Source: Methanobacteriota archaeon (GTDB lineage: Archaea > Undinarchaeota > Undinarchaeia > Undinarchaeales > Undinarchaeaceae). Taken from it: a stretch of DNA of 50,654 nt. Of the stretch, positions 37,868 to 48,149 are shown piece after piece (position 1 is the first letter of the stretch; each line of letters starts with the position of its first letter). The DNA lies in NCBI GenBank assembly GCA_002687935.1, contig NZBN01000004.1, forward strand, positions 1 to 50,654, read 5' to 3'. The notes under the pieces were generated by a model. The model had not been told where the DNA came from, did no database searches, and saw only the letters and a list, made by a program, of their open reading frames with translations. Position numbers and translations under genes: made by a program.

Positions 37868-38527
37868 ATGAGCAAATTTTTCCCTGAAAAAATAACAATT
37901 CTGTCCGCTTCGGAACTGCAGGAACAATTTCACGAAGAATTGATTCTTGAAGATGAGATTCCTGTTAATTTGGAAACAATTGGGGGAGTAACAAGTTATT
38001 CCAGAGGAAGTATAATAAAGGTGGCTATGTCCATTCTGAAAATAAAGGATAATTATTCAAATTTTGAAATTTTGAAACAGGATTTTGTTGAAGACACAAG
38101 CAGAATCCCTGAGCTCCCGACATTCGGAGGGTTCAGAGAAGGACGAGTAATAGCAGACACTATAACGAGTTTTGACATACCAGATATATTGATGATTAAA
38201 GGACATGGACTAAACCACCCAAGAAAGTTTGGAATTGCCTGCCATGTAGGACTCTCAATGAACATAGCAACGATAGCGGTTTCAACTGAGCTTCTTTGCG
38301 GAGAAGTGAAAACTATTGACGGGAAAAATCTGATAATGGACGATGAGGAAATTGTAGGAGAAGTTGTAAAAAAAACAGCAACATCGCCAAGACTTTACGT
38401 AAGCCCTGGTCACAGAGTATCTGTAGAAACTGCTGCAGAAATTGTAAGAAAAACGACTCTTGAAAAAATACCTGAGCCTCTGAGAATTGCAAATGAAGAG
38501 CTCGTAAAGAGAATGAGCCAGAAATGA
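37868..38527 (+). CDS. Endonuclease V-like protein, predicted catalytically altered
   Basis: IGGVTSYSRGS, TFGGFREGRVI, PDILMIKGHGLNHPRKFGIACHVGLSMNIATIAVS, LYVSPGHRVSVETA follow the EndoV fold order. Confidence 0.75.
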   Translation: MSKFFPEKITILSASELQEQFHEELILEDEIPVNLETIGGVTSYSRGSIIKVAMSILKIKDNYSNFEILKQDFVEDTSRIPELPTFGGFREGRVIADTITSFDIPDILMIKGHGLNHPRKFGIACHVGLSMNIATIAVSTELLCGEVKTIDGKNLIMDDEEIVGEVVKKTATSPRLYVSPGHRVSVETAAEIVRKTTLEKIPEPLRIANEELVKRMSQK

Positions 38528-38826
38528 TGTATCTGACATACACTCCGGTAAAAACCACAGAGGAAGCGAAGACACTTGGAAGACAATTGCTTGAAGAAAA
38601 ACTTGCTTTCTGTGTAAATATTATTCCTAACTGTAGCTCAATTTATTTAGAAAAGAGTAAAATAAAGGAATCTGACGAAGCCATTCTTATTATGAAAACG
38701 AATGCAGATTTTGAAACACTTAAAAAACGAATAAGTGAACTGCACAGCTACGAAATACCTGCAATATTAAAAATAAATGTTGAAGATGTAAACAAGGAAT
38801 ATCTGGACTGGAATTCTCAGCCGTAA
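38524..38826 (+). CDS. cutA: CutA1-like divalent-cation tolerance protein
   Basis: TYTPVKTTEEAKTLGRQLLEEKLAFCVNIIPNCSSIYLEKSKIKESDEAILIMKTNADFETLKKRISELHSYEIPAILKI. Confidence 0.85.
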   Translation: MMYLTYTPVKTTEEAKTLGRQLLEEKLAFCVNIIPNCSSIYLEKSKIKESDEAILIMKTNADFETLKKRISELHSYEIPAILKINVEDVNKEYLDWNSQP

Positions 38827-39203
38827 AGCCTTTGATACCTTATTCTGTCCATTTCAGTCAATGTTTTTTCAACTGAATAAATTATAGCATCTCTTATATC
38901 CTCAGGAGACTTTTTTGCTAGTTTATCCTGAATCTCGCTGAAAACCTGCTGAATTCCAAAAACAACATCATATTCAGCCCCGTCAAGATCCAAAAGCCAT
39001 TCATCCAAATCCCCGGCTCCCTCTACATCTGACATTTCGCCAAGAACTAACGGGAGTATATTTGTAGCCCAGGATCTTGCATCCGAACAGCCGCTGGACT
39101 GAAGAAGTTCCGTTACACGGGAGATGCATAGTTCAGCCAGCTCAGAGTCGTCTTGTTTGAGTTCTTTCAAAACTAGGCGAACTTTGCTTGGAATTTTAGT
39201 CAT
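38817..39203 (-). CDS. Hypothetical protein
   Basis: ORF of 128 aa. Confidence 0.5.
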   Translation of the reverse strand: MTKIPSKVRLVLKELKQDDSELAELCISRVTELLQSSGCSDARSWATNILPLVLGEMSDVEGAGDLDEWLLDLDGAEYDVVFGIQQVFSEIQDKLAKKSPEDIRDAIIYSVEKTLTEMDRIRYQRLYG

Positions 39204-39235
39204 GTTTGTTAAGATGGAGCAGAAATTATTTAAAG

Positions 39236-41083
39236 CTATTCTTGTCTCTCTAGAGGAAGATAAACCCTGACACTTCCCCAGTCTGTGACCTGGTCAAAAG
39301 TCTTCGCAAGATAGTAGTTTTCAGAGAGAGCTTCCATAATTAACGCGCTGTCCTCAAGAGGAATTAGCTCAAAGAACTTGTCTGTTTTTCTCTGACTCAT
39401 TACAACAGCAGAGGCATCTCTGCTTTCCAAATGTTCTGCATAAATTTCAGAGTTCATACCGTTGACAGAACGGGCTTTATCACTATCGAATAAGAAGAAG
39501 CCAAAGTAGCCCCGCTCAAAGCCGTGAATCACCGCACGGTCTGCTTCCAGTGCAATGGGAATTTCGAAGGTTATTATTTTACTTTCTTCTGCTGTGTTAA
39601 GCCTTACAAAATCTGCGACTTCCGAAACTTCATTCACAGGGAAGCGGAGAGAACCGTCCTCACTATAATCGAGGCGGAAACGTGGATACTGGAGAAGAGA
39701 AAATGAAACAGTCAAAATGATGAGAACTCCTGCTATGGCGAGAAGTTTTTCCCGAGGATAATTATGAAGAAGGTGTTTCAAGCCGACTGATGCGACAATT
39801 GCCCCCAGTGGCAGGAATGACAGACTGTAACTGTAGCTAGCAGGAGTTGGAACTAGAGAAGAAACCGCAGTGATTGCAACAAAGACTCCGAAGAGGAGAA
39901 TATACATTTTTCTATCCTCAGACGACCATTTTACCCTTCCTGACCTGAACAGAGCAAATGCAGTTATAGCAATCGTTCCGTAGATAATAAAATTATAGAA
40001 AATAGTGAGAGACAGAACAAAGAGTTTGTCAAAAACCGCGGAGGACAGTGTGCCCTGTGTTATTTCAAAGAGGAAATAATTGACTGTTCTTTCTGCTGGA
40101 AATATAGCACTCCTAGTAAGAGGAGCTCCAGCAAAGCCAAAGAAGGTTTTCTGGAAATCCGCGGCGAAGAAGGGAAGATAAACCACTAGCAAAAATCCTA
40201 TACCTGTTATGAGAGACAGAAGAAGGTTTTTTATTCCGGATTTCAGCTTCCATAAGTACCACAATAAGAAAAGAATTGCAGGAGCCGCAAATGCTCTTGT
40301 AGCAATTGAAGCAGAAAATAAAAGAGTTGATGCAATAGCTTTTTTGGAATTTGGAATTTTCCAGGTCAGAGAATGGAGACCAAATAGAAGGAAGAGTACA
40401 GGAATTGTTGAAGAAGTATCCAGAGTTGCAGTGCTTCCCTGATACATTAAATGGAAGGCCAGCAAGGATGTGGCAAGGACACCATACCATTCACTTTTTG
40501 TCAGACGTTTTGTAACTGAGAAAACCAAATAGAACATAAGCAATTTTATCAGAAGCGCCGCAATACGCCCACCATATAAATCAAAGCCAAGGAACAAAAG
40601 AGGGAAGCCTGCGACATAGGTAAAAAGCGGATCTTTCAGATAAATGAAATCAACATAGGGCATTTGCCCTTCGTACGCAAGTTTTGCGCTGTTTATGTGT
40701 ATACCCTCATCCTGGCCTTCAATTCTCTGAAAGAACAGCAAGAAGGTTCCTATCACAACGACAAGGAACATTACAAGTCCGAATGAGAAAAGAGCCTTCT
40801 TCTTTGAACTCATAGACGAAAACAGTTTTGAAACTCGGTTGAAATTACCTATAATATAGGAAACTGCAAGAAGAATAAAACCTGAAATAAGGAGTTCATA
40901 TGGAAGTGTGGCAACACGGGCCATCTTACGTAGGTAGAGACTATTCGAAGTGTCAGAATTAAGGATAATATATTGAAGAATATCCTGACGATAGAAAATA
41001 GCAAGAACACCAAGAATAGCAAGGACAATTCCGGCAATGAGTGGAAGTAGATAAAGTTGTAGAAGATTCTTGGAGTTTTTCAT
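39236..41083 (-). CDS. Polytopic membrane glycosyltransferase, GT39/ArnT-like
   Basis: DEGIHINSAKLAYEGQMPYVDFIYLKDPLFTYVAGFPLLFLGFDLYGGRIAALL in the N-terminal membrane region. Confidence 0.75.
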   Translation of the reverse strand: MKNSKNLLQLYLLPLIAGIVLAILGVLAIFYRQDILQYIILNSDTSNSLYLRKMARVATLPYELLISGFILLAVSYIIGNFNRVSKLFSSMSSKKKALFSFGLVMFLVVVIGTFLLFFQRIEGQDEGIHINSAKLAYEGQMPYVDFIYLKDPLFTYVAGFPLLFLGFDLYGGRIAALLIKLLMFYLVFSVTKRLTKSEWYGVLATSLLAFHLMYQGSTATLDTSSTIPVLFLLFGLHSLTWKIPNSKKAIASTLLFSASIATRAFAAPAILFLLWYLWKLKSGIKNLLLSLITGIGFLLVVYLPFFAADFQKTFFGFAGAPLTRSAIFPAERTVNYFLFEITQGTLSSAVFDKLFVLSLTIFYNFIIYGTIAITAFALFRSGRVKWSSEDRKMYILLFGVFVAITAVSSLVPTPASYSYSLSFLPLGAIVASVGLKHLLHNYPREKLLAIAGVLIILTVSFSLLQYPRFRLDYSEDGSLRFPVNEVSEVADFVRLNTAEESKIITFEIPIALEADRAVIHGFERGYFGFFLFDSDKARSVNGMNSEIYAEHLESRDASAVVMSQRKTDKFFELIPLEDSALIMEALSENYYLAKTFDQVTDWGSVRVYLPLERQE

Positions 41084-42093
41084 ATCTTAATGAGCCTCCT
41101 GATGAAACCTATTGCATAGGAAGAATGTTGGACAATAAGAACTGGAATTGCCAAAAGTCCTGAAAGAAATCCTCTCCAGCGGACCGTAAGAAGGGCTGAA
41201 AAGCTGAGGATAGCAAGATAAGCCAGAGCTAAATTTGTAAAAAGATGAAGAGCTAGCGGATTTAGTATAGAATATGTAAGAAGTATGAGAAGAAGGAGAT
41301 AAAAAGCTGAAACAGTAGCACTGTACCAGAATCTTCTGAGACCGCGAAAACCCTGTTTTCTTATAATATCGACAACTGCTGAACCATAGACGCGCATTCT
41401 TTTAGAATATGAAGAAATTGTATCATCACGTTTGTGGTATACTATTGCAGAAGGGATTTGGAGGAATTTCCAGCCCTGTTCTGAAAGTCGTAGGTTAAAC
41501 TCAGCATCCTGACCTTTGATGAAGGACTCATCCTGTTGATTCTCTGTCCAGCACTCACTACGATAAAGCGCATTGCAATTAGGAATGGAAGTGACAAAGC
41601 GCTTCCTTCTCCTTGTAGAAGTCTGAGCACTTATTGAACCCCCTCCCATAAAAGAGCTTTCTGCCCTTGCAATTGCTTTTGGCATAAGTGAACTTTCCTT
41701 TGAGAGATTTATCCCTCCGACACAACCAACACTTGGAGGCTGAGCATCCATTTCGGAAACAAGATTTTCCAGCCAGTCTTTTTTGGCTATACAGTCAGAA
41801 TCAATGAAGGCAAAATAATCCACTTTACCTGCTTTTCGAGTCCCTAGATTTCTGTGAGCCGCAGAACCGCGCTTTTTGTCCTGTATAACTATTACATTTT
41901 TTCGTGATTTGGCAAATTTCTGTGCTGTATTTTTTATTTCTTTTGAGCAGGCAGAATCAAGAATAATGTAAAAATCAAAATTACAGTATGTCTGTGCTGA
42001 AACTGCATTAAGGGCATCCTCAAAGAGCACCGGTTCTTCCCTGTATGCAGGAAGGATTACAGCTACATGGGCTTCTTTTTTCATGTTACGCAT
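41080..42093 (-). CDS. Family 2 glycosyltransferase with C-terminal TM segments
   Basis: VAVILPAYREEPVLFEDALNAVSAQTY...GSAAHRNLGTRKAGKVDYFAFIDSDCIAKKDWL. Confidence 0.88.
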   Translation of the reverse strand: MRNMKKEAHVAVILPAYREEPVLFEDALNAVSAQTYCNFDFYIILDSACSKEIKNTAQKFAKSRKNVIVIQDKKRGSAAHRNLGTRKAGKVDYFAFIDSDCIAKKDWLENLVSEMDAQPPSVGCVGGINLSKESSLMPKAIARAESSFMGGGSISAQTSTRRRKRFVTSIPNCNALYRSECWTENQQDESFIKGQDAEFNLRLSEQGWKFLQIPSAIVYHKRDDTISSYSKRMRVYGSAVVDIIRKQGFRGLRRFWYSATVSAFYLLLLILLTYSILNPLALHLFTNLALAYLAILSFSALLTVRWRGFLSGLLAIPVLIVQHSSYAIGFIRRLIKI

Positions 42094-43748
42094 TAGTCAT
42101 AGATTGGCTCTATTTTAATATTAACGCTGTCGTCTACTTGGATTAAAAACCCGTTCCTTGGGCTTGTTGAAAAGGACGATGCAGAAGATTCGTCAAGAGT
42201 AATTTTGTAAGAAGATGTTGAAACAGCATACCATTCAGGGAAGGCATTCAGCCTTGGATAGTTTTTTTCAAGTCCCATAATATCAGAATGGCGGGGGGTA
42301 TCAAACCTAACACTTACTGTTCTCGGTTCATCAAGAGCGATATGGAGATAAAGTGTATCTCCTTCAATATGGCCGCCTATTCTGGTTCCAGGATTCCAGT
42401 CTTCAATATAGGCACCTTTTGTATGATAAAGTGCATACATCAGACTCGTCCGGATATAATTCCCATCCTTATAGTCGTGCTCAAGACCTATCCTGTTCAT
42501 ATTACCCATCATTTCGTCCATCCATCTGAAAACACTATCCGGCATTTCAATATAGCCTGCCAAATAAAGTGCGCTCTCTACAGTGTCAGCGTAGGCATCC
42601 GTTCGCCCCCAAACCGAATACTTGTGCAAGTTCTCAAGTGAATTGCTAATAACGTCAAGATACTTTTCTTCCCCTGTTAGAAGATAAAACTGGTAGTAAG
42701 CATTCAGTAGATAACCCCAATTGTCATTCAACTTAGTATTTGATATCCAGATGTGATCTTCATTAATACCAATTTCCAGCAAAGAGTCGAGCATAAGCCT
42801 TATAGATTGACTATGTCTGGCGTATGCTTCCGGGTCCTCTGATTTTTCAAGATAGAGAAGTTCCAGCATTCCGGGAACAACCTCATTTCCGTGGTCTCTG
42901 AGATTGAATTCACGAATACAGTTTCCGGAAAGGAAGTCCCAGTCACAAGGAATTCCGTTTCGTCTGTCCAGGATGTCTGAATAAAAATCACCTATATTTT
43001 GTGCGGCTTCAAAATATTTGCTGTCACCAGTAAACAAGTATGCTCGAGTCAAACTCTGCAACATTTCCCCATTAGCCTCAGTACCACTTGAGGGAATTTT
43101 TCCGAACTCAGTATCATAAGGAGCGCTTTCCAGTATCTCATCAAGAATTTCAAGAGCCCTATCAGACCATATACTGTTTCCCTTTAACTCAATAATCGGA
43201 AGCAGACCGTCTTTTACATATTCTGATGCTCCAAATATTTCCGCGTCAAGTGAGCTTAGTGAACTGTCACTCTGGACACGTGTAGGAATTATATTTCCAC
43301 TTCTTATGTCTATATTCTTTGGTAGACCTTCTCCAGAAATTGCTCTTTCCATTTCCATTGCAAACTCTAGGGAGCCAGAGTATGAGGAATTTAGATAGTA
43401 AGAGCCTGTAACGAGGAAGGGATACAAATCAGCCGCACTATTTTCAGTTGTCCAGTGATATGAGTCTTTTTTTAACCACTCACGGGCTACATCGACCGGA
43501 GTATGGACAGGATGCTGAGGGAAGAGCTTCGTACCCTGATTCTGATAATCCATCCATATATTAAGAGCATTATTAGCCTTTGAAAAAGCCCAAGAGGCCT
43601 TATAGCTGTTTGACTCCGCAAGCTCATATGGCCCTGATGGACTCTTAATTGGAGACTCCGGAAGCGCCGACGGAACAAACACTGACACCGCAAGCAAAGC
43701 AGCAAGAAGAGCCAATATTGGAACATATCTTTTCATATTATCAAGCAA
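42093..43748 (-). CDS. Secreted protein, possible alpha/alpha-barrel (six-hairpin glycosidase-like) fold
   Basis: Signal peptide; repeated helical NGEMLQSLTRAYLFTGDSKYFEAA/NWGYLLNAYYQFYLLTGEEKYLDVI units; coupled to GT2. Confidence 0.5.
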   Translation of the reverse strand: MLDNMKRYVPILALLAALLAVSVFVPSALPESPIKSPSGPYELAESNSYKASWAFSKANNALNIWMDYQNQGTKLFPQHPVHTPVDVAREWLKKDSYHWTTENSAADLYPFLVTGSYYLNSSYSGSLEFAMEMERAISGEGLPKNIDIRSGNIIPTRVQSDSSLSSLDAEIFGASEYVKDGLLPIIELKGNSIWSDRALEILDEILESAPYDTEFGKIPSSGTEANGEMLQSLTRAYLFTGDSKYFEAAQNIGDFYSDILDRRNGIPCDWDFLSGNCIREFNLRDHGNEVVPGMLELLYLEKSEDPEAYARHSQSIRLMLDSLLEIGINEDHIWISNTKLNDNWGYLLNAYYQFYLLTGEEKYLDVISNSLENLHKYSVWGRTDAYADTVESALYLAGYIEMPDSVFRWMDEMMGNMNRIGLEHDYKDGNYIRTSLMYALYHTKGAYIEDWNPGTRIGGHIEGDTLYLHIALDEPRTVSVRFDTPRHSDIMGLEKNYPRLNAFPEWYAVSTSSYKITLDESSASSFSTSPRNGFLIQVDDSVNIKIEPIYD

Positions 43749-43823
43749 GAGAGGATTGTTATGCTTAAATATATGTTGAATAGCACTTGAAAACCTTAAA
43801 TTCTAATAAGTATAAGGTAAAAT

Positions 43824-44609
43824 GTGCCAAAAATAAAATTAAACGGAATTGAAACTTATTATGAAGTGCAAGGAACGGGACAGCCACTAGTCTTGGTTCA
43901 TGGAGCTGTCGGAACCCACGACATATGGAAGCCCCAGATTGAGCACTTTTCAAAGAAATACAAAGTAATTACCTATGACCTAAGAGGTCATGGAAAAACT
44001 GAGAAGGGAGAAGGGGAATACAGTATAGGACTTTTCGCTGATGATCTCAATGAACTCCTTAAAAAACTGAATATAGAGAAGCCAATAATCTGCGGTCTTT
44101 CATTAGGAGGAATGATAGCGCAGGCTTACGCTGTAAAACACCCTGACAATGTCAAATCCCTTGTTCTTTCTGACACCTGGGCTTCTTCTTCTCTAACGAT
44201 GAGAGACAAGATAGTGAAGCATGTTCTGCCGGAAACTGTTATGAAGCTTATGATAAGACACTTGAGACCGGAAACTTATTTGAAAATAATTACATTCTTC
44301 TTCAAAAAGAGAGGTGTAAAACTGAAGAAGGGAATGACTGATAGATGGGAAGGTACTGAAAAGGAGGAGATTGTAAAAACGCTGGGCGCAGTTTATAGGT
44401 TTAGCGTACAAGAACTTGAGAAAATCGTTGCACCAACTCTGATAATAGTTGGAGAACTAGAGAGAAAAAACGTCTTCAAGCATGCAAAATATATGAGCAG
44501 GCAAATAGAGAACTCATGGATTGAAACAGTTCCGGGAGCAATACACATATCTAATCTGGAAAATGTGGAGTATTTTGATGAGCTTCTTGAACTAATTGCA
44601 CCTCTTTAG
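43824..44609 (+). CDS. Alpha/beta-hydrolase
   Basis: LVLVHGAVGTHDIW...YDLRGHGKTEKG...CGLSLGGMIAQAYAVKHP; GTG start. Confidence 0.9.
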   Translation: MPKIKLNGIETYYEVQGTGQPLVLVHGAVGTHDIWKPQIEHFSKKYKVITYDLRGHGKTEKGEGEYSIGLFADDLNELLKKLNIEKPIICGLSLGGMIAQAYAVKHPDNVKSLVLSDTWASSSLTMRDKIVKHVLPETVMKLMIRHLRPETYLKIITFFFKKRGVKLKKGMTDRWEGTEKEEIVKTLGAVYRFSVQELEKIVAPTLIIVGELERKNVFKHAKYMSRQIENSWIETVPGAIHISNLENVEYFDELLELIAPL

Positions 44610-44651
44610 AACCTAAAAACATTAAAAACGACATCAACATAATATGTGGCT

Positions 44652-47315
44652 ATGGAGCATCGCAAAATAGAGAAAAAATGGCAGAAACACTGGGAAAGTA
44701 AAGGAGTATTCAAAACCAGAGAGGACTCCTCCAAAGAAAAGTATTACGTTCTTGAGATGTTTCCATATCCGAGCGGCAAGATTCATATGGGTCACGTCCG
44801 GAATTATTCCATAGGAGATTCTTTTTCCAGATACAAGAGAATGCAGGGCTGGGATGTTCTTTACCCAATGGGTTACGACGCTTTCGGACTTCCGGCTGAA
44901 AACGCGGCAATTGCAAAGAAAACGCACCCTTCAGAATGGACAAATAAGATGATGGAAGAGATGACGAAGCAATTAAAGTCCCTTGGACTCAGTTATGACT
45001 GGGACCGCGAAGTTCAGACCTGTAAGCCCGACTATTATAGATGGAATCAGTGGATTTTCTTGAAAATGTTGGAAAGGGGACTGGCTTACAAGAAGGCGGC
45101 TCCTATAAACTGGTGTGATTCCTGTGGAACTGTTTTGGCAAATGAACAGGTAGAGGAAGGGAAATGTTGGCGTTGTAAGAGTCCAGTGTCAATGAAGGAC
45201 CTTGAGCAGTGGTTCTTTAAAATTACGGATTATGCTGAAGAATTACTGGATGATATAAACAAATTGGAAGAGTGGCCTGACAAAGTAAAAATAATGCAGA
45301 AGAACTGGATTGGAAAGTCTGAAGGAACTCTTATAAATTTCAGGATGAAGGAGACAGAGGAAGACATTAAAGTGTTCACAACAAGACCAGACACTATTTA
45401 CGGAGCAACTTATATGGTCTACGCTCCAGAACATCCGAAAGTTGCAGAGCTCGTCAAGGGAACAAAGTATGAAAAAGATGTCAAGAAATTTGTGGACAAG
45501 GTACTTCTTGAAGAAAAATTCTCCCGCTCTGCTGAAGACTACACAAAAGAAGGAATGTTTATCGGAAAATATGCGATAAACCCACTTACCGAAGAAGAGA
45601 TTCCAATATACATAGCAAATTTTGTCCTTATGGACTACGGAACCGGAGTCATAATGGCAGTTCCGGCTCACGATCAGCGAGATTTTGAGTTCGCAAAGAA
45701 ATACAAAATACCAATAAAAGTTGTTATACAGCCTGAACGGGAAAAACTGAAGCCTGAAAAAATGACAGAGGCCTATGTCGATGAGGGAATTATTGCTAAC
45801 TCAGGAAAATTCGACGAGATGGGAAGCCTCGAAGCCATAAAAGCAATATCAAAGTATATTGAAAAGGAAAAATTAGGGAAGAAAGAAGTTCAGTACAAAC
45901 TTAAGGACTGGCTTCTTTCTAGGCAGAGATATTGGGGAACACCGATTCCGGTAGTATATTGTGAAAAGTGTGGGATGCTTCCTGTTCCTGAAAAGAACCT
46001 TCCTGTAGAATTACCACTCGATGTTAAATTTACAGGCAAGGGAAATCCACTCGCTTTGAATGAATCTTTTGTTAAAACAAAGTGTCCAGACTGTAAAGGA
46101 CCTGCAGAAAGAGAAACCGACACAATGGACACTTTTGTAGATTCTTCATGGTACTTCTACAGATATCTTGACCCGCAGAATTCAAAGGAGCCATTCTCCA
46201 AGAAATCCGCAGAGTTTTGGGCACCAGTCGACCAGTACATCGGAGGAATAGAACATGCCATAATGCACCTCCTCTACGCAAGATTCTTCTCAAAGGTCTT
46301 GCGCGATATTGGCTTGGGTGGAACTGACGAACCTTTCAAGCGCCTTCTTTGTCAAGGAATGGTCATAAAAGACGGGGCAAAGATGAGCAAGTCACTTGGA
46401 AATGTTGTTGATCCTGGAGAAATAATAGAAAAATACGGAGCAGATACAGCAAGAACTTTTATGCTTTTTACAGCACTTCCTGAAAAGGAGCTTGACTGGA
46501 GTGATTCGGGAGTCGAGGCAGTGTATAGATTCATAGTAAGAGTTAACTCACTTGTTGAGAAGAACCTGAAAAAGATTAAGAAAGGAAAATATGGAGAACT
46601 GAGCAGCAAGGATATGCACATTCTTGCGAAGACGCACAGGACAATAAAAAAGGTCTCAGAACACATGGAAAAGTTCCAGATGAACCTTGCAATAGGGTCG
46701 CTTATGTCTCTTGTGACAGAATTAAACAAATATGCTGAAAATGCAAATTCAGCTGTTTTTGCTGACTGTATAGAAAATATGCTGAAAATGTTCAGTCTTT
46801 TTGCCCCTCACCTGGCAGAGGAGCTGTGGGAAAAGCTAGGAAAGAAGAAAATACTTTCAGCAGAAAGCTGGCCGGAGGCTTCAGAGGAATATCTTGATGA
46901 AAAAATGGAGCTTGGGGAAAAAGTGTTAAGAAATACTGCAAGCGACATCAGAAAAGTTGTTGAACTTGTTGGAAAAGAGCCGGGAGAAATAACACTTTTC
47001 GTAGCGCCGGCGTGGAAATATCTTGCTTATTCGGAATTTAAGGCAGGAAAAGATATTGGAACCATGATGAAGAATTCTGAATTAAAGAAGTATGCCAAGG
47101 AGCTCGTAAAATATGCTCAGAGACTGCAGAAAAGGAAATTTGAACTTCCAGAGGTCATACTGAACAAAGAAGAGGTCAGAAAGTCTCTTGAAGAGGGTAT
47201 TGGACAGCTAAAAGCAGAGTTTGGATGTGACATTCAGCTTATTGACGCAGAAGAAAGTGAAAATGAAAAAGCCAGTACCGGTGATGTTATGAAACCAGCA
47301 ATATTTGTAGAGTGA
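44652..47315 (+). CDS. leuS: Leucyl-tRNA synthetase, bacterial-type body with archaeal-like C-terminal tail
   Basis: [53 protein letters not shown]-terminal [29 protein letters not shown]...PAIFVE. Confidence 0.95.
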   Translation: MEHRKIEKKWQKHWESKGVFKTREDSSKEKYYVLEMFPYPSGKIHMGHVRNYSIGDSFSRYKRMQGWDVLYPMGYDAFGLPAENAAIAKKTHPSEWTNKMMEEMTKQLKSLGLSYDWDREVQTCKPDYYRWNQWIFLKMLERGLAYKKAAPINWCDSCGTVLANEQVEEGKCWRCKSPVSMKDLEQWFFKITDYAEELLDDINKLEEWPDKVKIMQKNWIGKSEGTLINFRMKETEEDIKVFTTRPDTIYGATYMVYAPEHPKVAELVKGTKYEKDVKKFVDKVLLEEKFSRSAEDYTKEGMFIGKYAINPLTEEEIPIYIANFVLMDYGTGVIMAVPAHDQRDFEFAKKYKIPIKVVIQPEREKLKPEKMTEAYVDEGIIANSGKFDEMGSLEAIKAISKYIEKEKLGKKEVQYKLKDWLLSRQRYWGTPIPVVYCEKCGMLPVPEKNLPVELPLDVKFTGKGNPLALNESFVKTKCPDCKGPAERETDTMDTFVDSSWYFYRYLDPQNSKEPFSKKSAEFWAPVDQYIGGIEHAIMHLLYARFFSKVLRDIGLGGTDEPFKRLLCQGMVIKDGAKMSKSLGNVVDPGEIIEKYGADTARTFMLFTALPEKELDWSDSGVEAVYRFIVRVNSLVEKNLKKIKKGKYGELSSKDMHILAKTHRTIKKVSEHMEKFQMNLAIGSLMSLVTELNKYAENANSAVFADCIENMLKMFSLFAPHLAEELWEKLGKKKILSAESWPEASEEYLDEKMELGEKVLRNTASDIRKVVELVGKEPGEITLFVAPAWKYLAYSEFKAGKDIGTMMKNSELKKYAKELVKYAQRLQKRKFELPEVILNKEEVRKSLEEGIGQLKAEFGCDIQLIDAEESENEKASTGDVMKPAIFVE

Positions 47316-48149
47316 TTAAGGTAGTAGTCGCTCGAGCTCTGCAGAGCTCCACAAATGCACTATAATGATAACATTTGGTTCACGTCCGAGCTCCTTTTCA
47401 AGCTCTCTGTATCTTTTGGTGATTTTTGACGCCATAAAACGCTCTCTGAGAACATCCATTTCTCCGAGGATGTAGCCAACCTTGATTGCATCCTTTAACT
47501 CGCGACTCAAGGGCATATGCATAAACAATGGAAGAACAAGCCTCTGAACCCAGCGGTCATATTTCGCTCCGAGTTTTGCCATCTTATTTTCATTTATGTT
47601 ATGTATAAAGGGATTAGTGATTTTTATTGAAGGATTCCTTACCAGCCTCTCGAGGAAGTAGAATGGGTAGTGGAACAAGTCGGCTAATTCCCAGGCAATG
47701 AAGGGCAATCTCTTGGTACTGAAGGCAACTTTTGCCATATTTAGATGCTCTTCTTTTACTTTCTTAGTCAGATATGGGTCAAGCTTGTCCAGAGGAATAT
47801 CTACAGCGTGAAGCTCGGCACCGACTTTCTTTGCAGCTTTCATCACATGGAATTCACGACCTTCAGTCTCAATTGACTCAAGCTCCTCCATCTCCAGCTC
47901 TCCAACAATGAACTTGTCAACAAGATCATGATCTATTTCTTTTTCCTCAATAGAAATTGCGGCAAGAAGTTTCTTTTTTAGTTGAGCGTCAGTGAGTTTT
48001 CCGGAGCTATATGCAGACAGAATTTTTTGGAAAGGAGTTGAGGGAAGCTCGAGGAAAACGGCATCCGGTCTCTTCTTTAGTATTTCCCTCGATTCAAACA
48101 CAGAATGCGCAACATCATGCGCCCCTTCAGCGATAATTTCTATACTCAT
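47316..48149 (-). CDS. TraB/PrgY-like family protein
   Basis: IAEGAHDVAHSVFESREILKKRPDAVFLELPSTPF; EMDVLRERFMASKI; NVIIIVHLWSSAELERLL. Confidence 0.6.
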   Translation of the reverse strand: MSIEIIAEGAHDVAHSVFESREILKKRPDAVFLELPSTPFQKILSAYSSGKLTDAQLKKKLLAAISIEEKEIDHDLVDKFIVGELEMEELESIETEGREFHVMKAAKKVGAELHAVDIPLDKLDPYLTKKVKEEHLNMAKVAFSTKRLPFIAWELADLFHYPFYFLERLVRNPSIKITNPFIHNINENKMAKLGAKYDRWVQRLVLPLFMHMPLSRELKDAIKVGYILGEMDVLRERFMASKITKRYRELEKELGREPNVIIIVHLWSSAELERLLP

